Source: Salipiger thiooxidans | GTDB taxonomy: Bacteria > Pseudomonadota > Alphaproteobacteria > Rhodobacterales > Rhodobacteraceae | Reading direction: 5' to 3' | NCBI RefSeq assembly: GCF_900102075.1 | Contig: NZ_FNAV01000004.1 | Span: 248,001 to 312,000, forward strand | DNA: 64,000 nt | Shown: positions 54,546 to 63,452 of the stretch, one piece after another | How the letters are laid out: the number at the start of each line of letters is the position of its first letter | Numbering within the stretch: position 1 is the stretch's first letter | Notes under the pieces: model-generated | The model's input: the letters and a program-made list of their open reading frames with translations, nothing else | Databases searched by the model: none | What the model was told of the DNA's origin: nothing | Translations under genes and position numbers: made by a program

Positions 54546-55640
54546 TTGACCGAAAAACTCTTCACCCCGTTCACCGCAGGCGCCATCGAGCTGTCGAACC
54601 GCATCGTCATGGCCCCGCTGACCCGCAACCGCGCCGATGACGACACCGGCGAGGTCGGCGACCTGCATGTCGAGTACTACCGCCAGCGCGCCGGTGCCGG
54701 GCTCATCATCACCGAGGCCACGCAGATCTCGCCGATGGGCAAGGGCTACATCCAGACCCCCGGCATCCACACCGAGGCGCAGGTCGCCGCCTGGAAGCGC
54801 GTGACCGATGCGGTGCACGAGGCCGGCGGCAAGATCGTCGTGCAGCTCTGGCACGTGGGCCGGATCTCGCACACCTCGCTGCTGCCCGGCGGGCAGGCGC
54901 CCGTGGCGCCCTCGGCCATCGGTGCCGGCGCCAAGACCTTCACCAAGGCGGGCTTCGAGGAGACCTCGGTGCCGCGCGCGCTGACCGTCGACGAGATCTC
55001 GGCCACGGTCGAGGACTACCGCAAGGCCGCGGCGCTGGCGATCGAGGCGGGCTTCGACGGGGTCGAGGTGCACGGCGCCAACGGCTACCTGATCGACCAG
55101 TTCCTCAAGACCGGCGCCAACAAGCGCGAGGACGCCTACGGCGGCTCGATCGAGAACCGCGCGCGCATCCTGTTCGAGGTGCTCGACGCGGTGACTGCCG
55201 AGATCGGTGCCGACCGCACCGGCCTGAGACTGTCGCCTTTCGCACCCGCCAACGGCATCAGCGATGACGAGCCGCAGGCGATGAACGAATACGTGGTGAA
55301 GAAGCTGAACCCCTACGGGCTCGCCTATCTCCACCTCGTGGAAGGCGCCACCGGCGGCTCGCGCGAGCTTAAGGAGGGCGAGAGCCTCGATGCGCTGCGC
55401 GCGCTCTTCGAGGGGCCCTACATGGGCAACAACGGCTATGACCGCGATCTCGCCATCGAGGCGGTGGAGTCCGGCAAGGTGGATCTGGTGGCCTTCGGAC
55501 GCCCGTTCATCTCGAACCCGGATCTCGTCGACCGGCTGAAGCGCGGTGCCGCGCTCAACAGCGGCGACCAGAGCACCTTCTACGGCGGCGGCTCCGAGGG
55601 CTACACCGACTACCCGACGCTGGAAGACGCGGCGGCCTGA
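54546..55640 (+). CDS. alkene reductase, Old Yellow Enzyme family
   Basis: FMN- and NAD(P)H-dependent reductase of activated C=C bonds, often protecting against electrophiles or reducing nitro compounds. The 364-residue barrel shows 'NRIVMAPLTRNRA', 'IVVQLWHVGRISH', 'GFDGVEVHGANGYLIDQFLK' with the substrate-binding His-x-x-Asn, 'YGGSIENRARIL' and 'VAFGRPFISNPDLV'. The start is TTG 54546, set by AAGGAG (54534-54539) 6 bases upstream and the conserved 'KLFTPF' beginning; the upstream open frame is not protein-like. NemA-type; the substrate is unknown. Confidence 0.9.
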   Translation: MTEKLFTPFTAGAIELSNRIVMAPLTRNRADDDTGEVGDLHVEYYRQRAGAGLIITEATQISPMGKGYIQTPGIHTEAQVAAWKRVTDAVHEAGGKIVVQLWHVGRISHTSLLPGGQAPVAPSAIGAGAKTFTKAGFEETSVPRALTVDEISATVEDYRKAAALAIEAGFDGVEVHGANGYLIDQFLKTGANKREDAYGGSIENRARILFEVLDAVTAEIGADRTGLRLSPFAPANGISDDEPQAMNEYVVKKLNPYGLAYLHLVEGATGGSRELKEGESLDALRALFEGPYMGNNGYDRDLAIEAVESGKVDLVAFGRPFISNPDLVDRLKRGAALNSGDQSTFYGGGSEGYTDYPTLEDAAA

Positions 55641-55685
55641 TCATCAGGCCCGAACGGGCTGCGTGATCCGGGAACCACGAAGGCC

Positions 55686-55710
55686 GGCCCTCTTCCGTGC
55701 GAAGGGGGCC
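55686..55710 (+). other. hairpin between the OYE gene and the 57-aa gene
   Basis: A 10-bp stem (one G-T) with a 5-base loop, 45 bases after the OYE stop, without T-run. Similar GC-rich hairpins follow several genes in this window. Confidence 0.45.
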
Positions 55711-55798
55711 GTGCCGTTCAGGGCGTACGCTCCGGGCTTGTGCGGGTGTGGTCCTTGGCGGTAAAGCAGGGTCCGCACAGTCGGCAAGGAGCCGGATC

Positions 55799-55972
55799 AT
55801 GGATTACTCGAAGATGGGTGGGGGGCGCTCCGGTGCCAACGCACCGCGTTACGACCGCCACAAGGAAGCGCCTCAGGGCAAGGGCACTGGCAAGGGCAAG
55901 GGGGCCAAGGCTTCCAAGTCCGAACTGCTGGAGCGCATGAAGGCCGCGCAGGACAAGCGCAAGGACGGCTGA
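55799..55972 (+). CDS. small basic protein, 57 residues
   Basis: The product begins 'MDYSKMGGGRSGANAPRYDRH', has a Gly/Lys-rich middle (GKGTGKGKGAKASKS) and ends in a charged helix 'ELLERMKAAQDKRKDG'. AAGGAG sits 7 bases before the ATG, a strong ribosome site. I recall similar short proteins in other roseobacters, but no function. The composition suggests nucleic-acid binding or a disordered chaperone-like role; this is inference. Confidence 0.75.
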   Translation: MDYSKMGGGRSGANAPRYDRHKEAPQGKGTGKGKGAKASKSELLERMKAAQDKRKDG

Positions 55973-56001
55973 GCAATCCCTGCTCGGTCTCTCGCCGCCG
56001 A

Positions 56002-56030
56002 CCGGCCCCGCGTGCATCACCCGGGGCCGG
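56002..56030 (+). other. hairpin after the 57-aa gene
   Basis: A perfect 9-bp stem (CCGGCCCCG, CGGGGCCGG) with an 11-base loop, 30 bases past the stop. No T-run; a U-less terminator is possible. Confidence 0.5.
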
Positions 56031-56380
56031 CGTCGCGCGCGGGCGCGGTCGCCTGATCACGCGCGCCGAAGATCCCCCACGAACATCCGCCCGACCAACG
56101 CACGGTCTGGGTCCGGCCCGATGGACGCAAACCCGTCAGACGCAAACCCGTCAGACAAGGTGCGCGCGGCGCAAAACTTGTCGCGAGCTGCGCTGGACAT
56201 GCGGGTTTCGTGCAAATGTCACCTTGCGCGCAATGACGCGCTTCGCCACACTGATCCGACCGGAGAAGGGCGTGGTTGATTTCGACAGGACCCGACCCCA
56301 CCTTTGACTCCGACAAAGGGGACGGCGGGGGTTGCCGGAAGACCGGGACCGGTCCGTCCTGCCAAGACGAAGGAATGCTT
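56031..56380 (+). promoter_or_regulatory. regulatory region upstream of lon
   Basis: The 408-base gap 55973-56380 has no gene. After the hairpin it holds a 15-bp tandem duplication (56124-56153) and a less GC-rich stretch around 56170-56290 where a promoter is likely. CTTGTC near 56177 could be a heat-shock-type -35, but no convincing -10 follows. Just before lon are a 6-bp hairpin CCTTTG/CAAAGG (56301-56319) and the palindrome GGACCGGTCC near 56347. Confidence 0.35.
56124..56153. repeat. 15-bp direct tandem duplication before lon
   Basis: GACGCAAACCCGTCA occurs twice without gap (56124-56138 and 56139-56153), followed by GACA. It could be a recent duplication or a doubled binding site. Confidence 0.9.
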
Positions 56381-58786
56381 ATGCAACAGCCCCTCAATTC
56401 CTCCTATCCGGTGCTTCCGCTGCGTGACATCGTGGTGTTCCCGCACATGATCGTGCCGCTGTTCGTCGGGCGCGAGAAGTCGGTGAAGGCACTGGAGGAG
56501 GTGATGGCGGACGACAAGCAGATCCTGCTTGCCGCCCAGATCGACCCCGCGGTCGATGATCCCGAGAGCGACGGCATCTACCGTGCCGGCGTGCTCGCCA
56601 ACGTGCTGCAGCTGCTCAAGCTGCCCGACGGCACCGTGAAGGTGCTGGTCGAGGGCCAGAGCCGCGTGCGCATCACCGAATACATCGAGAACGAGGCCTT
56701 CTTCGAGGCGCGTTGCGAGTACATCACCGAGATGCCCGGCGATCCCGCCGCCATCCAGGCGCTGGTGCGCACCGTCGGCGAAGAGTTCGAGCGCTACGCC
56801 AAGGTTAAGAAGAACATCCCCGAAGAGGCGCTGTCGGCGGTCTCCGAGACCACCGAGCCCGCCAAGCTTGCCGATCTCGTGGCCGGTCACCTCGGCATCG
56901 AGGTCGAGCAGAAGCAGGAGCTTCTGGAGACCCTCGCAATCAGCGAGCGGCTCGAGAAGGTCTACGGGCTGATGCAGGGCGAGCTTTCGGTCCTGCAGGT
57001 CGAGAAGAAGATCAAGACCCGCGTCAAGTCGCAGATGGAGAAGACCCAGCGCGAGTATTATCTGAATGAGCAGATGAAGGCCATTCAGAAGGAACTCGGT
57101 GACGGCGAGGACGGCCAGAACGAGGTCGCCGAGCTCGAGGCGCGCATTGCCGAGACCAAGCTCTCGAAAGAGGCTAAGGAAAAGGCCGAGGGCGAGCTCA
57201 AGAAGCTGCGGAACATGTCGCCCATGTCCGCCGAGGCCACGGTCGTGCGCAACTATCTCGACTGGATGCTGTCGATCCCGTGGGGCACCCGCTCGCGCGT
57301 CAAGAAGGACCTGAACAAGGCCCAGGAGATCCTCGATCACGACCACTACAGCCTCGAGAAGGTCAAGGAGCGGATCGTCGAGTATCTCGCCGTGCAGGCG
57401 CGCAGCCAGAAGCTGAAGGGCCCGATCCTCTGCCTCGTCGGCCCGCCGGGCGTCGGCAAGACCTCTCTCGGCAAGTCGATGGCGAAAGCCACCGGGCGCG
57501 AGTTCATCCGCATCTCGCTGGGTGGCGTGCGTGACGAGTCTGAGATCCGCGGCCACCGCCGGACCTACATCGGCTCGATGCCGGGCAAGATCATCCAGGC
57601 GCTGAAGAAGGCCAAGACCACGAACCCGCTCATCCTTCTCGACGAGATCGACAAGATGGGTCAGGACTTCCGTGGCGACCCGGCTTCGGCCATGCTCGAG
57701 GTGCTGGACCCCGAACAGAACTCGACCTTCGTGGACCACTATCTCGAAGTGGAATACGACCTGTCGAACGTGATGTTCGTGACCACGTCCAACAGCTACA
57801 ACATGCCCGGCCCGCTGCTTGACCGGATGGAGATCATCCCGCTCTCGGGCTACACCGAGGACGAGAAGCTCGAGATCGCCAAGCGTCACCTGCTCGACAA
57901 GGAGGTGAAGGCGCACGGTCTCAAGAAGGGCGAGTTCTCGGTCAGCGACGGCGCGATCACCGACATCATCCGCTACTACACCCGCGAGGCGGGGGTGCGG
58001 AACCTCGAGCGCGAGATCGCGCGGCTGGCACGGAAGTCGGTCACCAAGATCGTCAAGAAGGAGGCCGACCACGTTGACGTGACCTCCGAGAACCTCGACG
58101 ACTTCCTTGGGGTCCGCAAGTTCCGCTACGGCCTGGCCGAGGAAGAAAGCCAGATCGGTGTCGTCACCGGGCTCGCCTACACCTCGGTGGGCGGTGACCT
58201 GCTGCAGATCGAGGCGCTGCGCCTGCCGGGCAAGGGTCGGATGAAGACCACCGGCAAGCTCGGCGACGTGATGAAGGAGAGCATCGAGGCCGCGTCCTCC
58301 TACGTGCGCTCCATCGCGCCGCAGATCGGGGTCAAGCCGCCGCGCTTCGACAAGTGGGACATCCACGTGCACGTGCCGGATGGCGCGACGCCCAAGGACG
58401 GCCCCTCGGCGGGTCTGGCCATGGTGACGGCGATCGTCTCGGTGCTGACCGGGCTGCCGGTGCGCAAGGACATCGCCATGACCGGCGAGGTCACCCTGCG
58501 CGGCAACGCCTCCGCCATCGGCGGGCTGAAGGAGAAGCTGCTCGCGGCGCTGCGTGGCGGGATCAAGACCGTTCTCATTCCCGAAGAGAACGAGAAGGAT
58601 CTGGCCGAGCTGCCCGACAACGTGAAGGAGGGGCTCGAGATCATCCCCGTCAAGCACGTGTCGGAAGTGCTGAAGATCGCGCTGATCGGCGAGCCCCAGG
58701 CCGTCGAGTGGGACGAGGAGGCCGAAGAGGCCGCCGCGGCCCTCGCCAAGACCGAGGGCAATGCGACAGGCGCCACGGCGCACTGA
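56381..58786 (+). CDS. lon: endopeptidase La (Lon protease)
   Basis: ATP-dependent serine protease for misfolded and regulatory proteins. The 801-residue protein has the N-terminal substrate domain ('[23 protein letters not shown]'), a coiled-coil region near 190-260, the AAA+ module (Walker A 'GPPGVGKT', Walker B '[10 protein letters not shown]') and the protease domain with 'PKDGPSAG' (catalytic Ser) and '[14 protein letters not shown]' (catalytic Lys). AAGGA (56370-56374) touches the ATG at 56375 and is 6 bases before ATG 56381, so 56381 is chosen. An Ala/Glu-rich tail ends the chain. Confidence 0.96.
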   Translation: MQQPLNSSYPVLPLRDIVVFPHMIVPLFVGREKSVKALEEVMADDKQILLAAQIDPAVDDPESDGIYRAGVLANVLQLLKLPDGTVKVLVEGQSRVRITEYIENEAFFEARCEYITEMPGDPAAIQALVRTVGEEFERYAKVKKNIPEEALSAVSETTEPAKLADLVAGHLGIEVEQKQELLETLAISERLEKVYGLMQGELSVLQVEKKIKTRVKSQMEKTQREYYLNEQMKAIQKELGDGEDGQNEVAELEARIAETKLSKEAKEKAEGELKKLRNMSPMSAEATVVRNYLDWMLSIPWGTRSRVKKDLNKAQEILDHDHYSLEKVKERIVEYLAVQARSQKLKGPILCLVGPPGVGKTSLGKSMAKATGREFIRISLGGVRDESEIRGHRRTYIGSMPGKIIQALKKAKTTNPLILLDEIDKMGQDFRGDPASAMLEVLDPEQNSTFVDHYLEVEYDLSNVMFVTTSNSYNMPGPLLDRMEIIPLSGYTEDEKLEIAKRHLLDKEVKAHGLKKGEFSVSDGAITDIIRYYTREAGVRNLEREIARLARKSVTKIVKKEADHVDVTSENLDDFLGVRKFRYGLAEEESQIGVVTGLAYTSVGGDLLQIEALRLPGKGRMKTTGKLGDVMKESIEAASSYVRSIAPQIGVKPPRFDKWDIHVHVPDGATPKDGPSAGLAMVTAIVSVLTGLPVRKDIAMTGEVTLRGNASAIGGLKEKLLAALRGGIKTVLIPEENEKDLAELPDNVKEGLEIIPVKHVSEVLKIALIGEPQAVEWDEEAEEAAAALAKTEGNATGATAH

Positions 58787-58818
58787 TCGCAGCCGCCTGA
58801 CAGCGAAGCACAAGGAAA

Positions 58819-58849
58819 GGGCGCCGTGGATCTCCGCGGCGCCCTTTTT
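58819..58849 (+). terminator. terminator of lon
   Basis: An 8-bp GC stem (GGGCGCCG, CGGCGCCC), extendable inward, is followed by TTTTT (58845-58849), 32 bases after the lon stop and just before the convergent GGT-family gene. Confidence 0.88.
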
Positions 58850-58879
58850 CTGTGTCCCTTCGGGAAGGTCGGGGCGGGG

Positions 58880-60469
58880 TCAGAACCCCAGCGCCATGCC
58901 GTCCTTGCGGGTGTCGCTGCCACCCGCCAGCAGGCCGCGCTCGTGGTCGATCATGATCGCCTGGCTGCCGCCGATGGGGCTGGTCTGCACCGAGAGCTTG
59001 TGCCCGCGCGCCTCGAGATCGGCACGAGCGGTGGCCGACACCGCCGGTTCGATCTGCAGCACGCCGCCGGTGGCGAAGCTGCGCGGCGCATCCATCGCCG
59101 CCTGCAGGTCGAGGCCGAGGTCGAAGACGCCGGACAGGAACTGGCCGTGTCCCGCCGCCTGGTACTGCCCGCCCATGACGCCGTAGGGCATGACCGGCAC
59201 GCCGTCCTTGCAGACCATGCCGGGGATGATCGTGTGCATCGGGCGTTTCTTCGGTGCGATGGCGTTGGGGTGGCCTTCGATCAGCCGGAACGAGGCCCCG
59301 CGCGAGTGGAAGAGCACGCCGGTCTGCGGGTCGAGCCGGGTCGAGCCGAAGCCGTGGAAGATCGAGTTGATGAAGGACAGCGCGTTGCCGTCACGGTCGA
59401 CGACGCTGAGATAGATCGTGTCCTTGTGCTCGGGCTCGTCCCAGAGCGAGGGCGGCAGGGCCCGGGTGAGATCGATGCGCGCGGCGAGCGTGTCGACCAC
59501 CTCGTCCGAGAGCAGCGTCTCGGTTACGCCGGGACAGGAGGCGGGATCGCCGATCAGCGCATCGCGGTGGTAGTAGGCCAGCTTGGTGGCCTCGGCGTGG
59601 ATGTGGATGCGGTCGGCCTCCGACAGGCCCTCGCCCATGTCGAACTTCGACAGGATGCGCAGGATCAGCAGTGCGGCAAGTCCCTGGCCGTTGGGCGGGC
59701 ATTGCAGGACGTCGTAGCCCGCGTATTGCGACGAGATCGGCTCGACCCAGTGGGCGGCGTCGCGGGCGTCGTGGAAATCTTCCTCGGTCTGCAGACCGCC
59801 GAGCGACTTCAGGTGCGCGGCCATCTTCGCGGCGGTCTCGCCCTCGTAGAAGCCCGCGGCGCCCTTGGCCGCGATCTCGCGCAGGCGCGCGCCGATCAGC
59901 GGCTGCGCGTGCATCTGCCCGACCTTGGGGGCGGCCCCGCCCGGCAGGAAGATCTTGGCGGCGTGCTCGTCCCTGGCCACCAGCGATGCGGTCGCCGCCC
60001 AGTCCATCGCCACGCGCGGGGTCACCGGGTAGCCGTTCTCGGCGTAGTGGATGGCGCGGGCGAAGAGCCGGTCGAGCGGCATGGTGCCGTGATCGCCATG
60101 CAGCAGGCACCATGCCGAGATCGCGCCGGGAATGGTCACCGAATGCGGGCTGGTCTGCGGGATCTCGTCGGTGAGCCCGCTGGCCTTCAGCGCCTCGACC
60201 GTGGCGGCGGCGGCGGCGCGGCCCGAGCCGTTCAGGGCTTTCACCTTGCCGCCCTTCGGCGCGTAGAGCGCGAAACAGTCGCCGCCGATGCCGGTCATCA
60301 GCGGGTCGACCACGCATTGCACCGCCACTGCGGCGATGGCCGCGTCCACAGCGTTGCCACCGCTCGAGAGGATGTCGAGACCCGCCGCCGTGGACAGCGG
60401 ATGCGACGTCGCGATCATCGCTTGCGAGGCGAGGGTGCTGGGACGCCGGGCGGAGAAAAAGTCGAACAT
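58880..60469 (-). CDS. gamma-glutamyltransferase family protein
   Basis: N-terminal-nucleophile hydrolase that cleaves or transfers gamma-glutamyl or related acyl groups; made as a precursor that cuts itself before the nucleophile threonine. The 529-residue protein has 'SGGNAVDAAIAAVAVQCVVDPLMTGIGGDCF' near residue 36 and the cleavage site 'HKDTIYLSVVDRDGNALSFINS' with T351 as nucleophile. It has DTIY rather than the TTH of classical Ggt, as in the YwrD-like subgroup. No signal peptide is visible, so it should act in the cytoplasm. It follows the peptide transporter genes on the same strand. Confidence 0.87.
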   Translation of the reverse strand: MFDFFSARRPSTLASQAMIATSHPLSTAAGLDILSSGGNAVDAAIAAVAVQCVVDPLMTGIGGDCFALYAPKGGKVKALNGSGRAAAAATVEALKASGLTDEIPQTSPHSVTIPGAISAWCLLHGDHGTMPLDRLFARAIHYAENGYPVTPRVAMDWAATASLVARDEHAAKIFLPGGAAPKVGQMHAQPLIGARLREIAAKGAAGFYEGETAAKMAAHLKSLGGLQTEEDFHDARDAAHWVEPISSQYAGYDVLQCPPNGQGLAALLILRILSKFDMGEGLSEADRIHIHAEATKLAYYHRDALIGDPASCPGVTETLLSDEVVDTLAARIDLTRALPPSLWDEPEHKDTIYLSVVDRDGNALSFINSIFHGFGSTRLDPQTGVLFHSRGASFRLIEGHPNAIAPKKRPMHTIIPGMVCKDGVPVMPYGVMGGQYQAAGHGQFLSGVFDLGLDLQAAMDAPRSFATGGVLQIEPAVSATARADLEARGHKLSVQTSPIGGSQAIMIDHERGLLAGGSDTRKDGMALGF

Positions 60470-60520
60470 TGTATTCTGTCCTGGTTGTTGGCTTCGGGTT
60501 CCGTGAGTGATGTATGACCC

Positions 60521-61567
60521 TTAGCGGATTTCAGGGGTCTGTGCCCCCTTTGATGTGAGCGGGTGAAGGCAGGCGACGGCCCGACCGGCATCGAGGGCGC
60601 CGAGCTGTGGGTCGCGCAGCCGGCAGTCGTCCCGCGCCGCCGGGCAGCGCGAGGAAAACCGGCATCCCTTCGGCAGGTCGAGCGGGCTCGGGATCTCGCC
60701 CGGAAGCGGCTCGGGGATCGGCTCGAAGAACTGCGGTGCGGCGGCGCGCAGGGCCGCCGAGTAGGGGTGCGCGGGCGCCTCCAGCACGGCGTCGGTGGGG
60801 CCGGTCTCGACGATGCGGCCGAGGTACATGATCGCGATCTCCTCGCAGAGATAGCTTGCGACGCCGAGGTCGTGGGTGATGAAGACCAGCGTCAGCCCCA
60901 TGTCGCGCTGCAGCCCCTGCAGCAGCGTCAGAAGCTGCGCCTGGGTCGAGACGTCGAGCCCCGAGACTGCCTCGTCCGCCACCAGCACCGAGGGCTCGGA
61001 CGCAAGCGCGCGGGCGATGGCCACGCGCCGGACCTGGCCGCCGGAGAGCCCCGAGGGGTAGCGGTTGGCGGCATCCCTGGGCAGGCCCACCCGGTCGATG
61101 AGCTCCGCCACACGTGCGGCTTCCCCGGATTTCGGCACGATGCCGAAATGGCGCAGCGGCTCGGCGATGAGCTGGCCCACGGTCATGCGCGGATCGAGCG
61201 AGCCGCGCGCATCCTGATAGACCATCGCCACGTCGCGGGCGAAGGCGGTGCCATGGGCGCGGGCCTCGCGGATCGGCTTGCCGCGGTAAAGCGCCCGGCC
61301 GCCGCTGGGCGCGTCGAGCCCCAGCAGCACGCGCAGCAGCGTCGACTTGCCCGAGCCGGACTCGCCCACCAGCGCGATGGAGGCGCCCTGCCGCACGGTG
61401 AGCCGCACGCCGTCGAGGGCGCGCAGCCCCACGGTGTCGCGGCTGAGCAGCCCGCGGCCGGGTTTCGGCACGGCGAAGACCTGCTCGACCTCGATCAGTT
61501 CGAATACCGCCGGGGCGGGCGCGTGCCGGGTCTCGGTCGGGGCGCTTTGGATCTGGGCCATGGTCAT
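60521..61567 (-). CDS. peptide-type ABC transporter ATP-binding protein (DppF-like)
   Basis: A 348-residue ATPase of the oligopeptide/nickel family: Walker A 'GESGSGKST', signature 'LSGGQVRRVAIARAL', Walker B 'VLVADEAVSGLD' (Ala in place of Pro), switch 'FITHDLGVA', and the C-terminal oligopeptide region with 'GCRFSSRCPAARDDC', where cysteines can hold a cluster. The ATG at 61567 overlaps the upstream stop. The signature glutamine-valine 'GGQVRR' is slightly unusual (commonly GGQRQR). Confidence 0.9.
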   Translation of the reverse strand: MTMAQIQSAPTETRHAPAPAVFELIEVEQVFAVPKPGRGLLSRDTVGLRALDGVRLTVRQGASIALVGESGSGKSTLLRVLLGLDAPSGGRALYRGKPIREARAHGTAFARDVAMVYQDARGSLDPRMTVGQLIAEPLRHFGIVPKSGEAARVAELIDRVGLPRDAANRYPSGLSGGQVRRVAIARALASEPSVLVADEAVSGLDVSTQAQLLTLLQGLQRDMGLTLVFITHDLGVASYLCEEIAIMYLGRIVETGPTDAVLEAPAHPYSAALRAAAPQFFEPIPEPLPGEIPSPLDLPKGCRFSSRCPAARDDCRLRDPQLGALDAGRAVACLHPLTSKGAQTPEIR

Positions 61568-62565
61568 TCCGGATTCCAGCAGGCGAATTGGTGGTCGAGC
61601 GGGCCCGTCGCATCGTCGCGCGCGGGCACCAGCGGCGGCGCCTCACCGGCGCAACGGGGCAGGGCGCGCGGGCAGCGGGTGGCAAAGCGGCAGCCCACGG
61701 GCATCTCGCTGTGCGGCGGCACCGTGCCCTCGGGGGCGGTGAGGTCCTTGCTGCCGATCTCGAGCACGCAGGACTTGAGCTGGCGCGTGTAGGGGTGACG
61801 GCTGCGTTCGAGCACCTCGCGCGAGGGGCCGCTTTCCACCACCTGACCGGCATAGAGCACGACGATCCGGTCGCAGGACTGGCTGGCGAGCGCGAGGTCG
61901 TGCAGCACGAAGATGCAGCTCGCGCCCCGGGCCCGGGTCTGGGCCAGGATCAGCCGCACGATCTGCGCCTGGATCGTCACGTCGAGCGCCGAGGTGGGCT
62001 CGTCGGCGAGCAACAGGTCGGGGTTTCCGGCCAGCGCAATCGCCACCATCACCCGCTGCTGCATGCCGCCCGAGAGCTGGTGCGGGAAGGCGCTCATGCG
62101 GCCGTCGGGGTCGTTGATGCCGACCGAGGTGAAGAGCTCGACCGCCTTGGCGCGCGCCTCGGCCCGCGACAGGCCCAGCGTGCGGCGCAGCGTCGTGGTG
62201 AGCTGGCGCCCCACGGTGTAGGACGGGTTCAGCGCGGAACCCGCGTCCTGGAAGATCATCGACAGCCGCGAGCCGCGCAGCCGCACCATGCGGCGCTCGG
62301 GCAGGGCAAGCAGGTCACCCGCGCCGTCAAGCTCGGCCCGGCCCTCGACCCTTGCGCCGTCGAGAAGGCGCATCAGTGCGGTCGCGATGGTCGACTTGCC
62401 GGCGCCGCTTTCGCCCACCAGCGCCAGCGTCTCGCCGCGCCCGAGCGAGAGGCTCACCCGGTCGAGGATCTTGGCGGCGCCGCGATGTACGGTCAGCCCC
62501 TCGAGCCGCAGGATCGGCTCGGCCGCGTCCTGCGTGGTGACGGGGTGGGAGGTCATGTCGTTCAT
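61564..62565 (-). CDS. peptide-type ABC transporter ATP-binding protein (DppD-like)
   Basis: A 333-residue ATPase: Walker A 'GESGAGKST', 'MIFQDAGSALNPSYTVGRQL', signature 'LSGGMQQRVMVAIAL', Walker B 'LLLADEPTSALD', switch 'FVLHDLALA', and a C-terminal 'GCRFATRCPRALPRC' motif. It forms a heterodimer with the DppF-like protein. ATG 62565 overlaps the permease stop (ATGA); ATG 62556 is an alternative. Confidence 0.91.
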   Translation of the reverse strand: MNDMTSHPVTTQDAAEPILRLEGLTVHRGAAKILDRVSLSLGRGETLALVGESGAGKSTIATALMRLLDGARVEGRAELDGAGDLLALPERRMVRLRGSRLSMIFQDAGSALNPSYTVGRQLTTTLRRTLGLSRAEARAKAVELFTSVGINDPDGRMSAFPHQLSGGMQQRVMVAIALAGNPDLLLADEPTSALDVTIQAQIVRLILAQTRARGASCIFVLHDLALASQSCDRIVVLYAGQVVESGPSREVLERSRHPYTRQLKSCVLEIGSKDLTAPEGTVPPHSEMPVGCRFATRCPRALPRCAGEAPPLVPARDDATGPLDHQFACWNPE

Positions 62566-63452
62566 GCGCCCCTCCGCAGCTTGGGGTCGAATTCCTCGCG
62601 GATGCCGTCGCCGACGATCGACAGCGCGATCAGCAGCAGCGCAAGCGCGAAGCCGGGCATCGCCGACATCCACGGCGCGAAGCTCACGAAGTCGCGGCCC
62701 TCGGCGATCATCAGGCCCCAGTCGGGGGTGGGGGGCGTCACGCCGATGCCGAGGAAGGAAAGCGACGAGGACACGAGGATGGCCTCGGAGACGCGGATGG
62801 TGACCTGCACCGCCAGCGGGAAGATCACGTTGGGCAGCACGTGGCGCCAGACCACCCGCAGGTAGGGGATGGACATGAGCTGCGCCGCCTCGATGAAGAG
62901 CTGCACGCGCACCTGCATCACGTCGGCGCGCACGGTCCGGGCGAAGGGCCCGATCATCGACAGGCCCACGGCGACGACCACCTTGTCGACGCCCTGTCCG
63001 AGGATGGCGATGAAGGCCACCGCAAGGATCAGCGAGGGCAGCGCAAGGATCGAGTCGATGAGCCGCATCAGGGCCCATTCCAGCCAGCCGCCCGAGAGCC
63101 CGGCGGCCAGCCCGATCACGAGGCCTCCGGCGGCACCGATGAGCACCGAGAAGATGCCGATGATCAGCGCGTAGCGGGCGCCGTAGATGACGCGCGAGAG
63201 GATGTCCTGTCCGTAGCTGTCGGTGCCCAGCGGATGTACGAGCGACGGCCCCTGCATCATCGCCATGAAGTCCTGCTTCACCGGGTCAAAGGGCGCCACG
63301 TGCGGCGCGAAGGTGGCGGCCAGCACGTAGGCGGCGGCGACGATCAGCGCGACGGTGAAGAACGGACGGCGCAGGAACATCGAGCGGCGCCCACGCGGCG
63401 CCTTGGCGCGCGGCAGGGGGGGGATTGCGGCGTCGGAGGAGGGAAGGCTCAT
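62562..63452 (-). CDS. peptide-type ABC transporter permease (DppC-like)
   Basis: A 296-residue permease with a basic cytoplasmic N-terminus, six helices, 'HPLGTDSYGQDILSRVIYGARYAL' (hallmark of DppC/OppC after helix 1) and the EAA loop 'EAAQLMSIPYLRVVWRHVLPN'. Overlaps by ATGA with genes on both sides, so the transporter is one translationally coupled unit. Confidence 0.92.
   Translation of the reverse strand: MSLPSSDAAIPPLPRAKAPRGRRSMFLRRPFFTVALIVAAAYVLAATFAPHVAPFDPVKQDFMAMMQGPSLVHPLGTDSYGQDILSRVIYGARYALIIGIFSVLIGAAGGLVIGLAAGLSGGWLEWALMRLIDSILALPSLILAVAFIAILGQGVDKVVVAVGLSMIGPFARTVRADVMQVRVQLFIEAAQLMSIPYLRVVWRHVLPNVIFPLAVQVTIRVSEAILVSSSLSFLGIGVTPPTPDWGLMIAEGRDFVSFAPWMSAMPGFALALLLIALSIVGDGIREEFDPKLRRGA

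Noticed and set aside
56219-58813. 864-codon open frame on the minus strand opposite lon
   Set aside because: It is the antisense shadow of lon. The translation is Leu/His/Asp/Val-rich without family features, and high GC keeps such frames free of stops.
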